Source: Pseudomonas gessardii
Lineage (GTDB): Bacteria > Pseudomonadota > Gammaproteobacteria > Pseudomonadales > Pseudomonadaceae
Reading direction: 5' to 3'
Assembly: GCF_001983165.1 (NCBI RefSeq)
Contig: NZ_MNPU01000047.1
Location: 1-45,177 of the forward strand
DNA length: 45,177 bases
Shown: one piece after another, positions 1 to 8,869 of the stretch
How the letters are laid out: every line of letters starts with the position of its first letter
Position numbering within the stretch: position 1 is the stretch's first letter
Translations under genes and position numbers: made by a program
Notes under the pieces: model-generated
The model's database searches: none
What the model was told of the DNA's origin: nothing
The model's input: the letters and a program-made list of their open reading frames with translations, nothing else

Positions 1-110
1 AGAAAAGGTAAGATTGTTCACGTCGGGGGCTTAGTTTTTGTTGGTGTGAGAGCTTACATTTTCTAAGATCCTCGACTCCTTTTCCAGCCGGTCAGATTTT
101 TTCTACACCC

Positions 111-569
111 TTAAATGCGAAGAGCCGCTTTGACATCCGCTGGGCTTTCAGGCTGAAATTGAGCCTTTTCCATATTCGCCCATGGTAAAAAGAAATCAAA
201 TCTATTTTTAAGCTGGGTTATCTGTATATCTAGAGTATCTGCTGTTCTAGTATCTATAGCGACTAGCTGAGTATCGTTTACAGCAATTATAAAACGCGGC
301 TGGTGTTTTTTCGCTGATTCCGAATGTTTCATTTCGTCAATAGTTGAAAGCAGTTTATCGCTAACTGTCGACTTATAATAAACCTGCTTTTTCCATAGTA
401 CTTCACCTTCTTTTTTAGCGAGATTGTAGCTTCCTCTTCCGACCATCTTGAGTCGTGTGATCGAGGCTTTAGGTTTTCCGTAGCATTCCAAAAGACTGAA
501 GATAAATTCAACCTTGTCGATAGTGTCCCCGAGGGCTTTGATTTTTTCTTCTACCTGTGAAATGTTCAA
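111..569 (-). pseudogene. N-terminal stub of a type IIG-like DNA methyltransferase/restriction enzyme
   Basis: The 152-residue open frame resembles the N-terminal portion of large (about 900-1000 residue) Eco57I-like type IIG restriction-modification proteins. Recognisable pieces are YGKPKASITRLK near residue 31, RFIIAVNDTQLVAIDT near 92, FDFFLPWA near 124 and the ending PADVKAALRI, which in the family continues as PADVKAAERM into the methylase domain. Here a TAA stop follows and no reading frame downstream (positions 1-110) continues the family. No catalytic motif is retained, so this is most likely an inactive remnant of a restriction-modification gene. The family call is from memory of the sequence pattern, not from a search. 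Confidence 0.6.
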
Positions 570-795
570 TTTATTGCCTCAAGAGTTCTGATTTATCTGC
601 TGCTTAATACATTGCCCTAGCCGAAACGGCGGGGTGATTGTGGCAGATGAATGCTTCTGCCTATTACCTAAAAAGGCTGCTCATGGGATCGTATCAGGAT
701 TGATGGCTTAAAGTGATGGCGGATGGCCGGTTGCTGTGGAGTCCGCTACTGAGCATCAGTGCAATATGTTGTGTTCTGATTGACCACTGACCGTA

Positions 796-1282
796 CGTGT
801 TAGGCTGCGCCTCAGCGGCTGTCTTGAACCAAGCCCCGGCCAAGAGCGCGCCGGGTCTTGGCCCTTCGGGCTTCCCTCCTCACGCCTTCGCCCGTAAACG
901 GGCTGCGCGCTCCGCTTGCCTCCGGTCGCGGGCGACCTGCGCACCGTCCTGCAGGACGGTTTGCCCGCCCATCCGCGAGTTACCAGGTGGCCCGCCGTCA
1001 TCGTTTGGTAGCGCACGCCCCGATGTTCTATCCGCCGCCGTGCCTTGCCTGCAAGGTGCTTTCGCGGCATATCCTCGGGCGGTGAAACTGCCCTGTGGTA
1101 TTCCACGACACCATGCACGCGGCCCGTCTCTGGATAGAACGGGCTTACCGCGACCATCCGAAGCCGACGAGCAGATCCACCACCGACAGCGCGCTCCAGG
1201 GCGAAGGGGTTTCGAGGCTCGCTGCGCGAGCGCTGTCAAAAGCGTTTATTTCCCGCTCTAACGCTCAGCACTCGGAGCAGAT
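796..1282 (+). repeat. 487-bp dispersed repeat, copy 1
   Basis: This GC-rich block recurs almost unchanged at 21314-21799 and 24416-24903, always in the same orientation and with nearly the same length. It starts near CGTGTTAGGCTGCGCCTCAG and ends at CACTCGGAGCAGAT. It is rich in short palindromes, for example CCGTCCTGCAGGACGG, GCCCGTAAACGGGC and GCTCGCTGCGCGAGC. Open frames inside it on both strands look like by-products of high GC content; none has a convincing ribosome binding site or family. This copy sits between the type IIG stub and rulB. Its function is unknown; it may be a non-autonomous mobile or recombination unit or a structured RNA. Confidence 0.85.
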
Positions 1283-1300
1283 ACCGATTTGCGACCGCTC

Positions 1301-2281
1301 TTATGTCTTCACTTTCCAAAGCTGATCCCAGTCGGTCATATAGCTCGGGCTTAGCAGCTCCCGGCGCATCCCCCAGTCAGGGGCCATGGGCACCGCCGCT
1401 GTGCGCAAACACTCCCTGCCCCACCGTCGGTTAACCTTATCCATCACACGCATGAGTGCGTCAGATTTAACAGGCTGGCTTTCAGTGAACAGATCCGCTG
1501 TGAACTCACCACGTTGACGAAGATCCATCAACATCACCTCCGCTTTGCTATAGGCATAGCCCGGTCTGTAAATGGATTCCAACCCGCGCAAGGCGTGTTT
1601 GGTCAGTAAGCGCACATCATCGGTTGGGTATTCAGGGGTACATGTCACGCCGTTAGCGTACTTTGGCCCGTCACCATGGAATGACGTTTGTATGCCAATA
1701 CGAAACGAACCGCAGAGTGATCGCTGCGCCCGAAGCTTTTCGGATGCTCGATGCATGTAGCTGGCTAATGCCTGCCGCAGACCTTCCAACGAGTAAACCC
1801 GCTGGCCGAACATCTTGCTTGAGCATATGGATTGCTTCGACGGAACGACTTGTTCCAGATCCATACAGGACTCGCCGCGCAGCTCGCGAATCGTCCGTTC
1901 GAGCACGACAGAGTATTTGCGGCCCATGGATTTAGGTTCTGCTAATGAGAGATCCCACGCAGTAGAAATGCCATCCAGTTCAAGGTTGGCTTTCATCCGG
2001 CGACCAATCCCCCAAACTTCTTCGACCGGCATGCGCCGAAGAAGCCATTCAACGGCCTCCGGCTTGCGTAGATCCACAACCCCGCCCGTTTTCTCTTTCC
2101 AGACCTTTGACGCGTGTTGTGCTGCTTTTGCCAGGGTCTTTGTGTGACCGATGCCAACACCGACAGGAAGAGCCGCCCATTGGAGGACGCGCGCCTGAAT
2201 GGCTCGGCCCACGTCGATCAGCGGTTCAGGAAGCCCGTCGAGCTGCACGAAACTTTCATCGATGTAAAGGAAAGATGTCAA
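1301..2281 (-). pseudogene. rulB: 5'-truncated Y-family DNA polymerase UmuC/RulB
   Basis: The frame encodes about 326 residues matching the C-terminal three quarters of plasmid UmuC/RulB proteins (normally about 420 residues), the catalytic subunit of an error-prone translesion polymerase. The catalytic motif YIDESFVQLDG near the start, the helix-hairpin-helix region VWGIGRRMKANLELDG and the terminus GMRRELLSPSY are present. The N-terminal palm segment with the first catalytic Asp (DCNSFYASCE-type) is missing: upstream in frame there are only unrelated codons up to a TAA near 2326, and translation would have to begin at TTG 2281 next to YIDESF. No rulA is present. The protein is therefore probably inactive. 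RulB genes are a known insertion hotspot on Pseudomonas plasmids, which fits this truncation. Confidence 0.8.
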
Positions 2282-2499
2282 CCCATGGACATCGATTTTG
2301 ATGAATATTTGTGAGGGTTTAAATTAGGTATCCGATGTCCATAGACACACGCATTTTTCACAAAAATGGATCACGTGGTGTCCATGGCAAATACGCGAAT
2401 TTTGCGGCGACGAAAGCTAGCGTGATCAAGATGAGCCCGATCCAACAGTCCGAGGCTCATCCAACCTGGTTGTATAACTGGGGCTGTTAAGCTATCTCC
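2282..2499. other. Non-coding stretch upstream of the rulB remnant
   Basis: No gene is supported here. The segment carries GATGTCCATAGACAC and GTGTCCATGG in loose inverted arrangement and marks the junction where the rulB N-terminus was lost. Confidence 0.4.
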
Positions 2500-2640
2500 T
2501 CATTCCCCATTCAGGTGATACAGGGACGCTGGCAGTCCGCAACGTACTCGCCCCCCTTTGGCATTCATCTCATCCAAAACATTCATCACTCGCCCGCTTG
2601 CCTCTGGCTGTGATGGGGCGAAAAGGTCGCCGGTGAATCA
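2500..2640 (-). pseudogene. Second, decayed UmuC/RulB C-terminal fragment
   Basis: Read on the minus strand, about 44 codons ending at TGA (2500-2502) give FTGDLFAPSQPEASGRVMNV and then LDEMNAKGGR. This aligns with the C-terminal little-finger region of the adjacent rulB product (FTADLFTESQP...MDKVNRRWGR). The normal GMRRE/LSPSY ending is lost and an in-frame stop lies just upstream. It is a relic of a different umuC/rulB allele rather than a duplication of the neighbour, because the residues differ at many positions. Confidence 0.55.
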
Positions 2641-2767
2641 TTTGTACTTTTTTGATGTGAAGGGCGACTTGGGAGAGGTGAAGGCCTGAGTCAGATCGGG
2701 TGATTTCGAGCCGGAATACGCCTGACTGGCACAGGTCTCCCAATACAACGTTGAGGCTGAGCTTTGC

Positions 2768-3133
2768 TCATATGATGGCAAGGTAGACCATGAGCAAGGC
2801 TCCTAGGACGGCGGTGAGCACATTTGCTGTAGGGCCAGAGTTGATGCTGTACCCCTCTGGGATTTCTACTGGCTTCAGAGATTTGACCACGCGTTTGTAC
2901 TGCCAGGATGACCAGCATGCAACCCATGAGCCCAGCATGAGAAAAGCCAGTCCGATCCAGAAGGAAAAATGTCTTTCTGGGCTGCCCAACGCGCCTGGTT
3001 TTATCAACTGAAAAAGTAATCCGGATCGCTCAATCACGAAGCCAAATGCCATAAGCGAAAGACTGGTTCGGTTCCAGGCCAGCAAGGTTCTCTCAGCGGC
3101 AAAAAACACTCGTGGATCGTTCAGGTCAGACAT
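2768..3133 (-). CDS. DUF202 (YidH-like) small membrane protein
   Basis: The 121-residue product begins MSDLNDPRVFFAAERTLLAW, where the motif FFAAERTLLAWNRT is the signature of the DUF202/YidH family of small inner-membrane proteins. Three hydrophobic segments are visible: around residues 25-45, around 60-80 and at the C-terminus. The start at 3133 is chosen because AAGGATAA lies just upstream; a longer frame to 3184 lacks such a site and the family begins here. Its function is not established. It is on the same strand as the sulfide genes but separated from them by about 250 bases. Confidence 0.8.
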   Translation of the reverse strand: MSDLNDPRVFFAAERTLLAWNRTSLSLMAFGFVIERSGLLFQLIKPGALGSPERHFSFWIGLAFLMLGSWVACWSSWQYKRVVKSLKPVEIPEGYSINSGPTANVLTAVLGALLMVYLAII

Positions 3134-3380
3134 TAAATTATCCTTGTTTAAACGATTGTTGATTCGGCTCCAGTCAGGTAGCAAACCTACTCTGCGATTG
3201 TTAACTTGATTAAGTAAGATACGTAGACGGTAGATGTTTTTTCTTACTTAGGTGCCCGATGTAGTGGTCTAATAAAAATTGAACTGCTCTAGTACCCGAT
3301 TCAAGGATCGGATGTTGTAGGTTTAACAGAAATACCGCTCACACAGGATTGGCATATTCTAGTTTTTTTGCGTTCCTGAG

Positions 3381-3938
3381 TTAATCATTTGCTGTCTCTA
3401 TGATTCGACGTAGAGTAAACGCACCGCGCAGTTCTCCTAGAGCAAAGCCGCGGGCTTTATCCTGCGGGTACCGTTGATCTATTACCGCAGTCAGTTCTGG
3501 TTTTATCTCCTTACCATGGCATCCTAAACACGCTTCACCTGTAGAGATAGCCTTCATCATTCGGAATTCACCCTTTACGATTTCCGAATACGTTAAACCA
3601 GATAATGCTTCACCTGCCGCAGCGCGCTTAACAAATTGCTCAAGAATCTGCTTTTCCCAAGCATCTGGTACGTTATCCGGATTTCGAACCTTTAATGCTG
3701 TCCGGCCCACAACCCACGGTGTTTGACTGTGCTGATCAGCAATTTGCGGTGCGAGCAACTGGCAAGCCTCAACGGCGTTAACTGGTCCACCTGTTTGCAT
3801 GGCTGATTTCACGGTGTCCATAAGATGCTGCTGGAAGGGGGGAATAAGAGTGGCCCCTTCAGCAGTCATCTTTTCGAGGTCGTCAGCATAGGCTGCAACA
3901 CTCAATGCTCCGCTCAGAAAAATCATTACCATCCGCAT
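3381..3938 (-). CDS. Tll0287-like (DUF3365) periplasmic haem c-type sensor protein
   Basis: The 185-residue product has a signal peptide (residues 1-18, cleavage likely after AAYA) and a single c-type haem motif CLGCH near residue 137. This pattern, with the conserved acidic and aromatic segments around it, matches the Tll0287-like/DUF3365 family of periplasmic haem-binding domains, which are proposed redox or gas sensors. It lies at the edge of the sulfide island and may sense or transfer electrons during sulfide stress; that role is inference. The start ATG at 3938 is preceded by GAGGAGATTG, a good ribosome binding site. Confidence 0.75.
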   Translation of the reverse strand: MRMVMIFLSGALSVAAYADDLEKMTAEGATLIPPFQQHLMDTVKSAMQTGGPVNAVEACQLLAPQIADQHSQTPWVVGRTALKVRNPDNVPDAWEKQILEQFVKRAAAGEALSGLTYSEIVKGEFRMMKAISTGEACLGCHGKEIKPELTAVIDQRYPQDKARGFALGELRGAFTLRRIIETAND

Positions 3939-4098
3939 ATCAATCTCCTCGTACTTTTGTCGATCGAACTGTTGGGGTTAACAAACATGGCCTTGGCGGG
4001 GTGTTGAACCACGATCTAAAACGTGCATCTGCCCTTGTCAGGTGGCGACGGCATTGGTGCATGCCAATTGTTTAAGTGAGTCAATTAACGACAGCAGT

Positions 4099-4962
4099 TC
4101 AGAGCACGTTAAGAGGGATTTTCAGGTAGCAAGTGCCATTTCCTTCAGCTGGAGGCAATTGACCGGCCCGCATGTTCACTTGCACGGATGGCAGGATAAG
4201 TGTCGGCATACCTAAGGTGGCATCCCGCGCCTGGCGCATAGCAACGAAATCTGCTTCGCTGGTGCCCTGATGCACATGGACGTTATGAGCCCGTTGCTCA
4301 GCAATGGTTGTTTCATTGCGGTAGACATCTCGACCCGGGGCCTTGTAGTCGTGGCACATAAACAAACGGGTATCGTCGGGCAACTCGAACAACTTTTGAA
4401 TGGACTGGAAGAGTTTTCGCGCATCGCCACCGGGAAAGTCGCATCGGGCAGTGCCGTAATCAGGCATGAACAGCGTATCACCGACAAAACCAGCATCACC
4501 GATTAGATAGGTCATGCAGGCCGGCGTGTGTCCCGGTGTGTGGATGGCGTGAGCTTCGATTCCTCCGATCAAAAAGCACTCACCGTCTTTCAGCAGCCGG
4601 TCGAATTGACGACCATCAGTGGCAAACTCGCTGCCAACGTTGAACAACTTCCCAAAAGTGTACTGAACCGACGTGATCTGATCGCCGATGACCAGTTGGC
4701 CGCCCAACTGGCGCTTTAGATACTGAGCTGCGGAAAGATGGTCGGCATGTACATGGGTTTCTAATAACCACTCCACCGTAAGGGTTTGCTCACGCACGTA
4801 GGCAATTAAACGTTCCGCGCTTTTGCAAGAGGTGTGACCTGATGCAGGATCGTAATCGAGCACCGAGTCGATAATGGCGCAGTGCCCTGTAGTCGGGTCA
4901 CTGACAACATAGCTGTAGGTATACGTAGCGGAATCAAAAAAAGCTTCTACATGTGGTTTCAT
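4099..4962 (-). CDS. Persulfide dioxygenase-like metallo-beta-lactamase fold protein (copy 1)
   Basis: The 287-residue protein carries the metal motif THVHADH near residue 100, HTPGHTPACMTY, GDTLFMPDYGTARCDFPGG and the later FMCHDY. This set is typical of ETHE1/Blh-type persulfide dioxygenases, which oxidise glutathione persulfide to sulfite in the cytoplasm. It is last in the unit bigR-yeeE-yeeE-DUF2892-pdo, an arrangement like the BigR operon of Xylella and Agrobacterium. A clear paralogue lies at 10593-11471 with the same motifs. The 137-base gap upstream holds no obvious promoter. Confidence 0.85.
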   Translation of the reverse strand: MKPHVEAFFDSATYTYSYVVSDPTTGHCAIIDSVLDYDPASGHTSCKSAERLIAYVREQTLTVEWLLETHVHADHLSAAQYLKRQLGGQLVIGDQITSVQYTFGKLFNVGSEFATDGRQFDRLLKDGECFLIGGIEAHAIHTPGHTPACMTYLIGDAGFVGDTLFMPDYGTARCDFPGGDARKLFQSIQKLFELPDDTRLFMCHDYKAPGRDVYRNETTIAEQRAHNVHVHQGTSEADFVAMRQARDATLGMPTLILPSVQVNMRAGQLPPAEGNGTCYLKIPLNVL

Positions 4963-5099
4963 GATGGAGTTCTCTTTTCGATATACGAAGTGGAGTGCTG
5001 ATCTACCAACGGGCTTTGGTAAGGAACCGTGATCAGAGCTGCGTACCTAAACCACCACGGGCACCTTCAGGCACCCGCTAGTGTGCAAACGGCTGTCGC

Positions 5100-5288
5100 T
5101 CAGCAACGGTTACAGGTTTTGATGCCTAGCAACGTATAGACAGGGCAGAAACGGAAAATGCCAGTGGCCAGCGGCACTAAACCTATCCAACCCCACACGC
5201 CGATCACACCGGACAGACTGAGGCCAATGAGAAGCAGACCGGCGACAATGCGCAGGCTACGGTCAATGGTTCCAATGTTCGCTTTCAT
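5100..5288 (-). CDS. DUF2892 (YgaP-type) inner membrane protein
   Basis: This 62-residue protein has the DUF2892 signature: NIGTIDRSLRIVAGLLLI at the N-terminus, a second hydrophobic hairpin and a CPVYTLLGIKTC ending with paired cysteines. Such proteins occur alone or fused to rhodanese domains and are tied to sulfur trafficking. The gene lies 13 bases after the YeeE half and is probably co-transcribed with bigR. The ending CNRC is a plausible thiol site. Confidence 0.85.
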   Translation of the reverse strand: MKANIGTIDRSLRIVAGLLLIGLSLSGVIGVWGWIGLVPLATGIFRFCPVYTLLGIKTCNRC

Positions 5289-5301
5289 GGCGATCTCCCG
5301 A

Positions 5302-5721
5302 TCAATGGCTGCGCCGGGTCTCCAGCGCAGTAAACAACAACATGCCGGCCAGCATGGCCAACATGAATACGATCACTTGCCAGCGTCCTGTCAGCAGAAT
5401 TGCCACTGCGGGGCCAGGACAGATGCCCGCTATTCCCCAGCCGATGCCAAACAACAGGCTCCCGCCAATCAAGCGCGGGTCCAACTCACGTTTGATCGGT
5501 AGCTGCATTGGCCTTCCCAGCAGCGAACTGGATTGTTGGCGCGCCCAGGTTAGCGGGCCAACGGCTATGCCAATGGCCCCGACCATGACCAACGCCAAGG
5601 AAGGGTCCCAAGCACCGGTTAAATCCAGGAAAGCGAGCACTTTGCTTGGGTTGGCCATGCCTGCCAGAAGCAGACCCAAGCCGAACAGCAGACCAGCAAT
5701 GAATGCGGTCAGTTTGATCAT
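5302..5721 (-). CDS. YeeE/YedE (DUF395) sulfur transporter half, second subunit
   Basis: The 139-residue membrane protein has about four hydrophobic segments and the YeeE/YedE signature GIGWGIAGICPGPAV near residue 99, with a conserved Cys. YeeE-type proteins carry thiosulfate or other sulfur species across the inner membrane; BigR-linked pairs are thought to handle sulfide or sulfite. The start ATG overlaps the stop of the first half by four bases (ATGA), indicating translational coupling. A longer frame to 5850 exists but is a shadow of the upstream gene. Confidence 0.85.
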   Translation of the reverse strand: MIKLTAFIAGLLFGLGLLLAGMANPSKVLAFLDLTGAWDPSLALVMVGAIGIAVGPLTWARQQSSSLLGRPMQLPIKRELDPRLIGGSLLFGIGWGIAGICPGPAVAILLTGRWQVIVFMLAMLAGMLLFTALETRRSH

Positions 5722-6158
5722 GTCCAACCCCCCAGAAGATGACGCAGGACAAACACTGTGGCGAAACCGCTGAACATGAAACACGCAGTGGCGACCATCG
5801 ATCTCGGCGAAAGGCGCGAGATGCCACACACCCCATGGCCACTGGTGCAACCTGAACCGTATCGTGTGCCGATGCCCACCAATACACCGGCGACGATCAG
5901 TCCGAACCAGCCACTTTGGAACTCAATCTGCGGCAGTGTGGCGAACAAGCCCCATAGAAGTGGTGCGATGAGCAAACCCAAGAGAAAAAGAGCTTTCTCA
6001 CTCACCCCCTCGCTGCCACGCTGTAAAAGACTGCCCATCAAACCGCTGATGCCTGCGATACGCCCGTTGGCGACAACGAATAGACTGGCAGCCAGGCCAA
6101 TCAATGCGCCGCCTGCAAGGGATGACCAGGGAGTGAAGTTGAGCCAGTCGACATTCAT
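5718..6158 (-). CDS. YeeE/YedE (DUF395) sulfur transporter half, first subunit
   Basis: The 146-residue membrane protein contains the partner signature RYGSGCTSGHGVCGISRLSP, the Cys-containing loop of YeeE/YedE transporters, flanked by hydrophobic helices. The start at MNVDW (6158) is preferred because it overlaps the bigR stop by four bases (ATGA). The two half-size proteins presumably assemble into one transporter. Control by the adjacent BigR-type repressor is inferred from the arrangement. Confidence 0.85.
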   Translation of the reverse strand: MNVDWLNFTPWSSLAGGALIGLAASLFVVANGRIAGISGLMGSLLQRGSEGVSEKALFLLGLLIAPLLWGLFATLPQIEFQSGWFGLIVAGVLVGIGTRYGSGCTSGHGVCGISRLSPRSMVATACFMFSGFATVFVLRHLLGGWT

Positions 6159-6469
6159 GAAGCTTCTCCGGCGCAAAATTGTTGGTACAGGGTTTGGATG
6201 ACTGCCAATGCTGGGGGACTGCTGATGCGATAGAACACCTGCTTTCCGTCACGGCGGGTCTCCACCAGTCCTTCGCGGCGAAGCACCGCCAGCTGTTGAG
6301 AGAGAGTCGGTTGCTGTATCCCCAGCAGTGACTCCAGATCGCTGACATTGCGCTCACCTTGGGATAATTGGCACAGCAGCATCAAGCGATCCGGGTTGGC
6401 CAAAGCCTTTAGGAACTGGCTGGCAGCATCGGCATTTGCGCGAAGCTGCTGGATGTCTAATTCGGGCAT
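6155..6469 (-). CDS. bigR: BigR/SqrR-type persulfide-sensing ArsR-family repressor
   Basis: This 104-residue ArsR-family winged-helix protein carries two cysteines, in LMLLCQL (C33) and YQQFC (C99), exactly 66 residues apart. That is the same separation as the redox pair of BigR (42/108) and SqrR (41/107), which forms a tetrasulfide link on reaction with persulfide and releases DNA. The helix-turn-helix is around LLGIQQPTLSQQLAVLRREG. ATG at 6469 matches family length; a GTG at 6481 is an alternative. It heads the yeeE-yeeE-DUF2892-pdo unit, and an AT-rich palindrome sits immediately upstream. Confidence 0.85.
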   Translation of the reverse strand: MPELDIQQLRANADAASQFLKALANPDRLMLLCQLSQGERNVSDLESLLGIQQPTLSQQLAVLRREGLVETRRDGKQVFYRISSPPALAVIQTLYQQFCAGEAS

Positions 6470-6481
6470 ATGAGCGCTCAC

Positions 6482-6525
6482 TAGCCTCTCAATATATTAA
6501 TATACATTATATACTATTATTAATT
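6482..6525 (-). promoter_or_regulatory. AT-rich promoter/operator of the bigR unit
   Basis: The segment upstream of bigR holds the perfect palindrome TATATTAATATA (6493-6504) and, on the minus strand, a TATAAT -10 element at 6506-6511; the -35 is weak. BigR operators in other species are likewise AT-rich and overlap the promoter. Autorepression is inferred from position. Confidence 0.5.
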
Positions 6526-6661
6526 GATCGACTGCACTGATTCAAAGCCGGATCACGTGACGTACTAGCCGGGCCTTGCGGCCTCATTTTTTAATGCGGA
6601 TGCCCGTTGCATTACCGCCGCCCTAACACACCAGAGTATTTCCGGATACCTATACAGCAGC

Positions 6662-7159
6662 TCAGTTTATTGCTTGTGCTTGAGCCCTTAATTTCTCAGT
6701 GCTGACTCTGACAAAGATAGAGTCGCCGGTTACGGTCAAAACATCACCTGCCCAAACCTCGCAAATAACCCGTGACTTGCGTCCGACCTCTCCTTCAACC
6801 CATGCTTTTAAGATGAGTTCACCCCCCATTGGCGTGGGCTTATGAAAGCTGAGGTTCAATTGCCCAGTAACGCAATCGATGCGGGGCGCTGTTCCAGGTT
6901 CTCTCCCTTCTGCACGATAGTGATAGGCCATCGCGGTCCAGTTCGAGTGGCAGTCCACCAACATTGCAATGAAACCACCGTAAACCAACTCTGGCCATCC
7001 GGTAAACTCGGGGGATGGAGTGTGTTTGCACACAATATGAATACCGTCGGCATCCCAGTGACTTTTTATCTGGAGACCGCTTGGATGCGCGCTTCCGCAC
7101 CCGAAACAGATGCCGTCCGGGGCGGCCCGATCTTGTAATGGAAGAGCTTGGATGTTCAT
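6662..7159 (-). CDS. PaaI-like hotdog-fold thioesterase
   Basis: The 165-residue protein has a hotdog-fold pattern: a Cys-containing CFGCG segment near residue 20, then YGGFIAMLVDCHSNW with the usual catalytic Asp region, and the strand LNLSFHKPTPMGGEL. Proteins of this type hydrolyse acyl- or aryl-CoA or other thioesters; the substrate here is unknown. The start at 7159 is set by AAAGGAC six bases upstream. It is the last gene downstream of the dioxygenase-SQR-TSUP-OsmC set, with a 194-base gap, so it may have its own promoter. A thioesterase acting on sulfur-acyl compounds would fit the island, but that is speculation. Confidence 0.7.
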   Translation of the reverse strand: MNIQALPLQDRAAPDGICFGCGSAHPSGLQIKSHWDADGIHIVCKHTPSPEFTGWPELVYGGFIAMLVDCHSNWTAMAYHYRAEGREPGTAPRIDCVTGQLNLSFHKPTPMGGELILKAWVEGEVGRKSRVICEVWAGDVLTVTGDSIFVRVSTEKLRAQAQAIN

Positions 7160-7353
7160 TATTTGTCCTTTCATTGATTGGCTGTCGGGGAAACATTGAA
7201 GAGAAGAGCTGATGTTGACACGACAGTCCCCGCACCATGATTGCAGCACCCTTGTACCGTGCATCCATATGCTCGTACGCGCTAGAACGTCACCGACTCC
7301 AATGCCAATCGGACGCCCTAATCCACAATGCTTTACCTGTCCGCTGCAAGTTT

Positions 7354-7845
7354 TCAAGCCCCTGTCGAAGCGGGTTCAGTGGAAGCATGCAGATCGCCTT
7401 TTAGTACCAGCGCTTCGGAGTCTATGACTCGTAATTGGACTGGGATGCCTTGGGCCACGCTCTGTGTAACGGTGCAAAAGCTTTCGAATTGGCTAAGGAT
7501 GCGCGGTAAGTGCTCCAGCTTGGCAGCTGATTTGCCTAACTGCAGTTCGATGTCTATATGGAGTACCCGTAGGCGATTTTCAGCATTGCGTCCGACCTCA
7601 GCACTGGCCTTGCAAGAAAGCGGTTCGGCGTCCTGCTTGTACTTACGCAGCGCGAACAGCAGACTATTAGTCAAGCAGTTGGCTACCGCACCGAGCAGCA
7701 GCTCTACCGGGCTGGGGCCAACAGCCTCACCCAGTGGTGGTGGCTCATCCACGGTCAGAGTCGGCGCACCTTCTTCGAAATGCAGCGTGCAGCGATAGTC
7801 ATGTTGTTGCTCCAAACGCAAATTCACACGAGTGCTGTCGTTCAT
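7354..7845 (-). CDS. OsmC family protein
   Basis: The 163-residue protein fits the OsmC/YhfA family: PPPLGEAVGPSPVELLLGAVANCLTNSL contains the conserved Cys (near residue 57), and FCTVTQSVAQGIPV supplies the second family Cys in the VTQ/VSRS segment. OsmC proteins are thiol peroxidases; some are linked to sulfane-sulfur metabolism and release persulfide. It is on the strand of the FisR-linked unit, about 190 bases after the transporter gene. AAGGA precedes ATG 7845. A second, different OsmC protein lies at 15725-16291 inside the transposon. Confidence 0.8.
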   Translation of the reverse strand: MNDSTRVNLRLEQQHDYRCTLHFEEGAPTLTVDEPPPLGEAVGPSPVELLLGAVANCLTNSLLFALRKYKQDAEPLSCKASAEVGRNAENRLRVLHIDIELQLGKSAAKLEHLPRILSQFESFCTVTQSVAQGIPVQLRVIDSEALVLKGDLHASTEPASTGA

Positions 7846-8037
7846 GAGTCCAATCCTTCGTTCATTTGACGGTAGGTTCAATCCAGCTCCGCAGGAGCGG
7901 ACCAGGAAGTGGATCTGTGGGGCGGCCGAGATAAATACCAGCAGAAGAACCATTGCAGCCGGATCTGGCAGTCATGGATTAGCTGAAGGCTTTCAGGACA
8001 GCCGTCAACAGGCGGGTAAGTCCTCCGCCCACTTGAT

Positions 8038-8841
8038 CTACTGAATAGCTTTTACCAGCAAGGCCACTGCAACCACTGCAGATACAATGGCAAACCCTTT
8101 TTGTAAGTTTGGCCCCGACAGCTTGGCAGCGACAAAGCGCCCGCAGATCATGCCGGCTAATGCCCCAATGGAAAATGGAATGGCAACTGCCCACTGTAAG
8201 TGCCCAGCTGCCGAGCTCGCAGCAACGCCGGAAATTGAAACCAGCGCAATAACGGCTAGAGACGTGGCAAGCACTGACTGTGCTGTCAAATTGGTGTATC
8301 GCTGGAGCGCCGGCACCATCACAAAGCCACCGCCCACGCCGAGCAAGCCAGAAAGCCCACCCGCGACAATGCCAGAAGCAGTGAGCGCCCATGCACACGG
8401 AGCAGTCCAGTTTAGCTTTCCTCGATTGGCGTCCAATAGGCAAGGCGGTGGTTTGGATATAACTGGTGTCTTCGACTCCGTGGAGGGAGTGAGCGATCGT
8501 TGATAGACCCGGAACGCAACGTACATCAGCACGAAGGCAAACATGATCGTCAACGGACGGTTAGGCGTGCGTTGCGCCAGCCAAAGGCCAAGGGGAGAAC
8601 AGACGATCCCCGCTCCAGCAATTAAAAGCGCCGCTTTATAGCGGACGGTGCCGTTTTTGAGTCCTATCACGGCACCCAGGGTCGAGGCTAAACCGACAGC
8701 CAGTAAACCGATTGGCCCAGCCTCGGCCATGCTCAATCCCACTCCAAACACCAGCAAGGGAACAGCCAGTATTCCTCCGCCGGCGCCGGTCAGAGCCAGA
8801 ATGACTCCAACAGTAAGCCCGAGCAGTAAGACGATGATCAT
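8038..8841 (-). CDS. TSUP (TauE/SafE) family transporter
   Basis: The 267-residue, strongly hydrophobic protein contains two TauE/SafE repeats marked by LALTGAGGGILAVPLLVFG near residue 15 and GLLGVGGGFVMVPAL near 170. TSUP proteins export sulfite, sulfoacetate or related sulfur anions; next to SQR and persulfide dioxygenase, sulfite export is the likely role. The start at 8841 is set by AAGGAGACTGAG. A frame open to 8994 is only read-through into the SQR gene. It follows the SQR stop by 28 bases, so co-transcription is likely. Confidence 0.85.
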   Translation of the reverse strand: MIIVLLLGLTVGVILALTGAGGGILAVPLLVFGVGLSMAEAGPIGLLAVGLASTLGAVIGLKNGTVRYKAALLIAGAGIVCSPLGLWLAQRTPNRPLTIMFAFVLMYVAFRVYQRSLTPSTESKTPVISKPPPCLLDANRGKLNWTAPCAWALTASGIVAGGLSGLLGVGGGFVMVPALQRYTNLTAQSVLATSLAVIALVSISGVAASSAAGHLQWAVAIPFSIGALAGMICGRFVAAKLSGPNLQKGFAIVSAVVAVALLVKAIQ

Positions 8842-8869
8842 CTCAGTCTCCTTGCTTTCAGGTCTGATT

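Noticed and set aside
756..1325. Overlapping open frames up to 154 codons in the 487-bp repeat (also at 21274-21863 and 24385-25039)
   Set aside because: They occur in several frames on both strands, lack ribosome binding sites and differ in start and end between copies; high GC content explains them.
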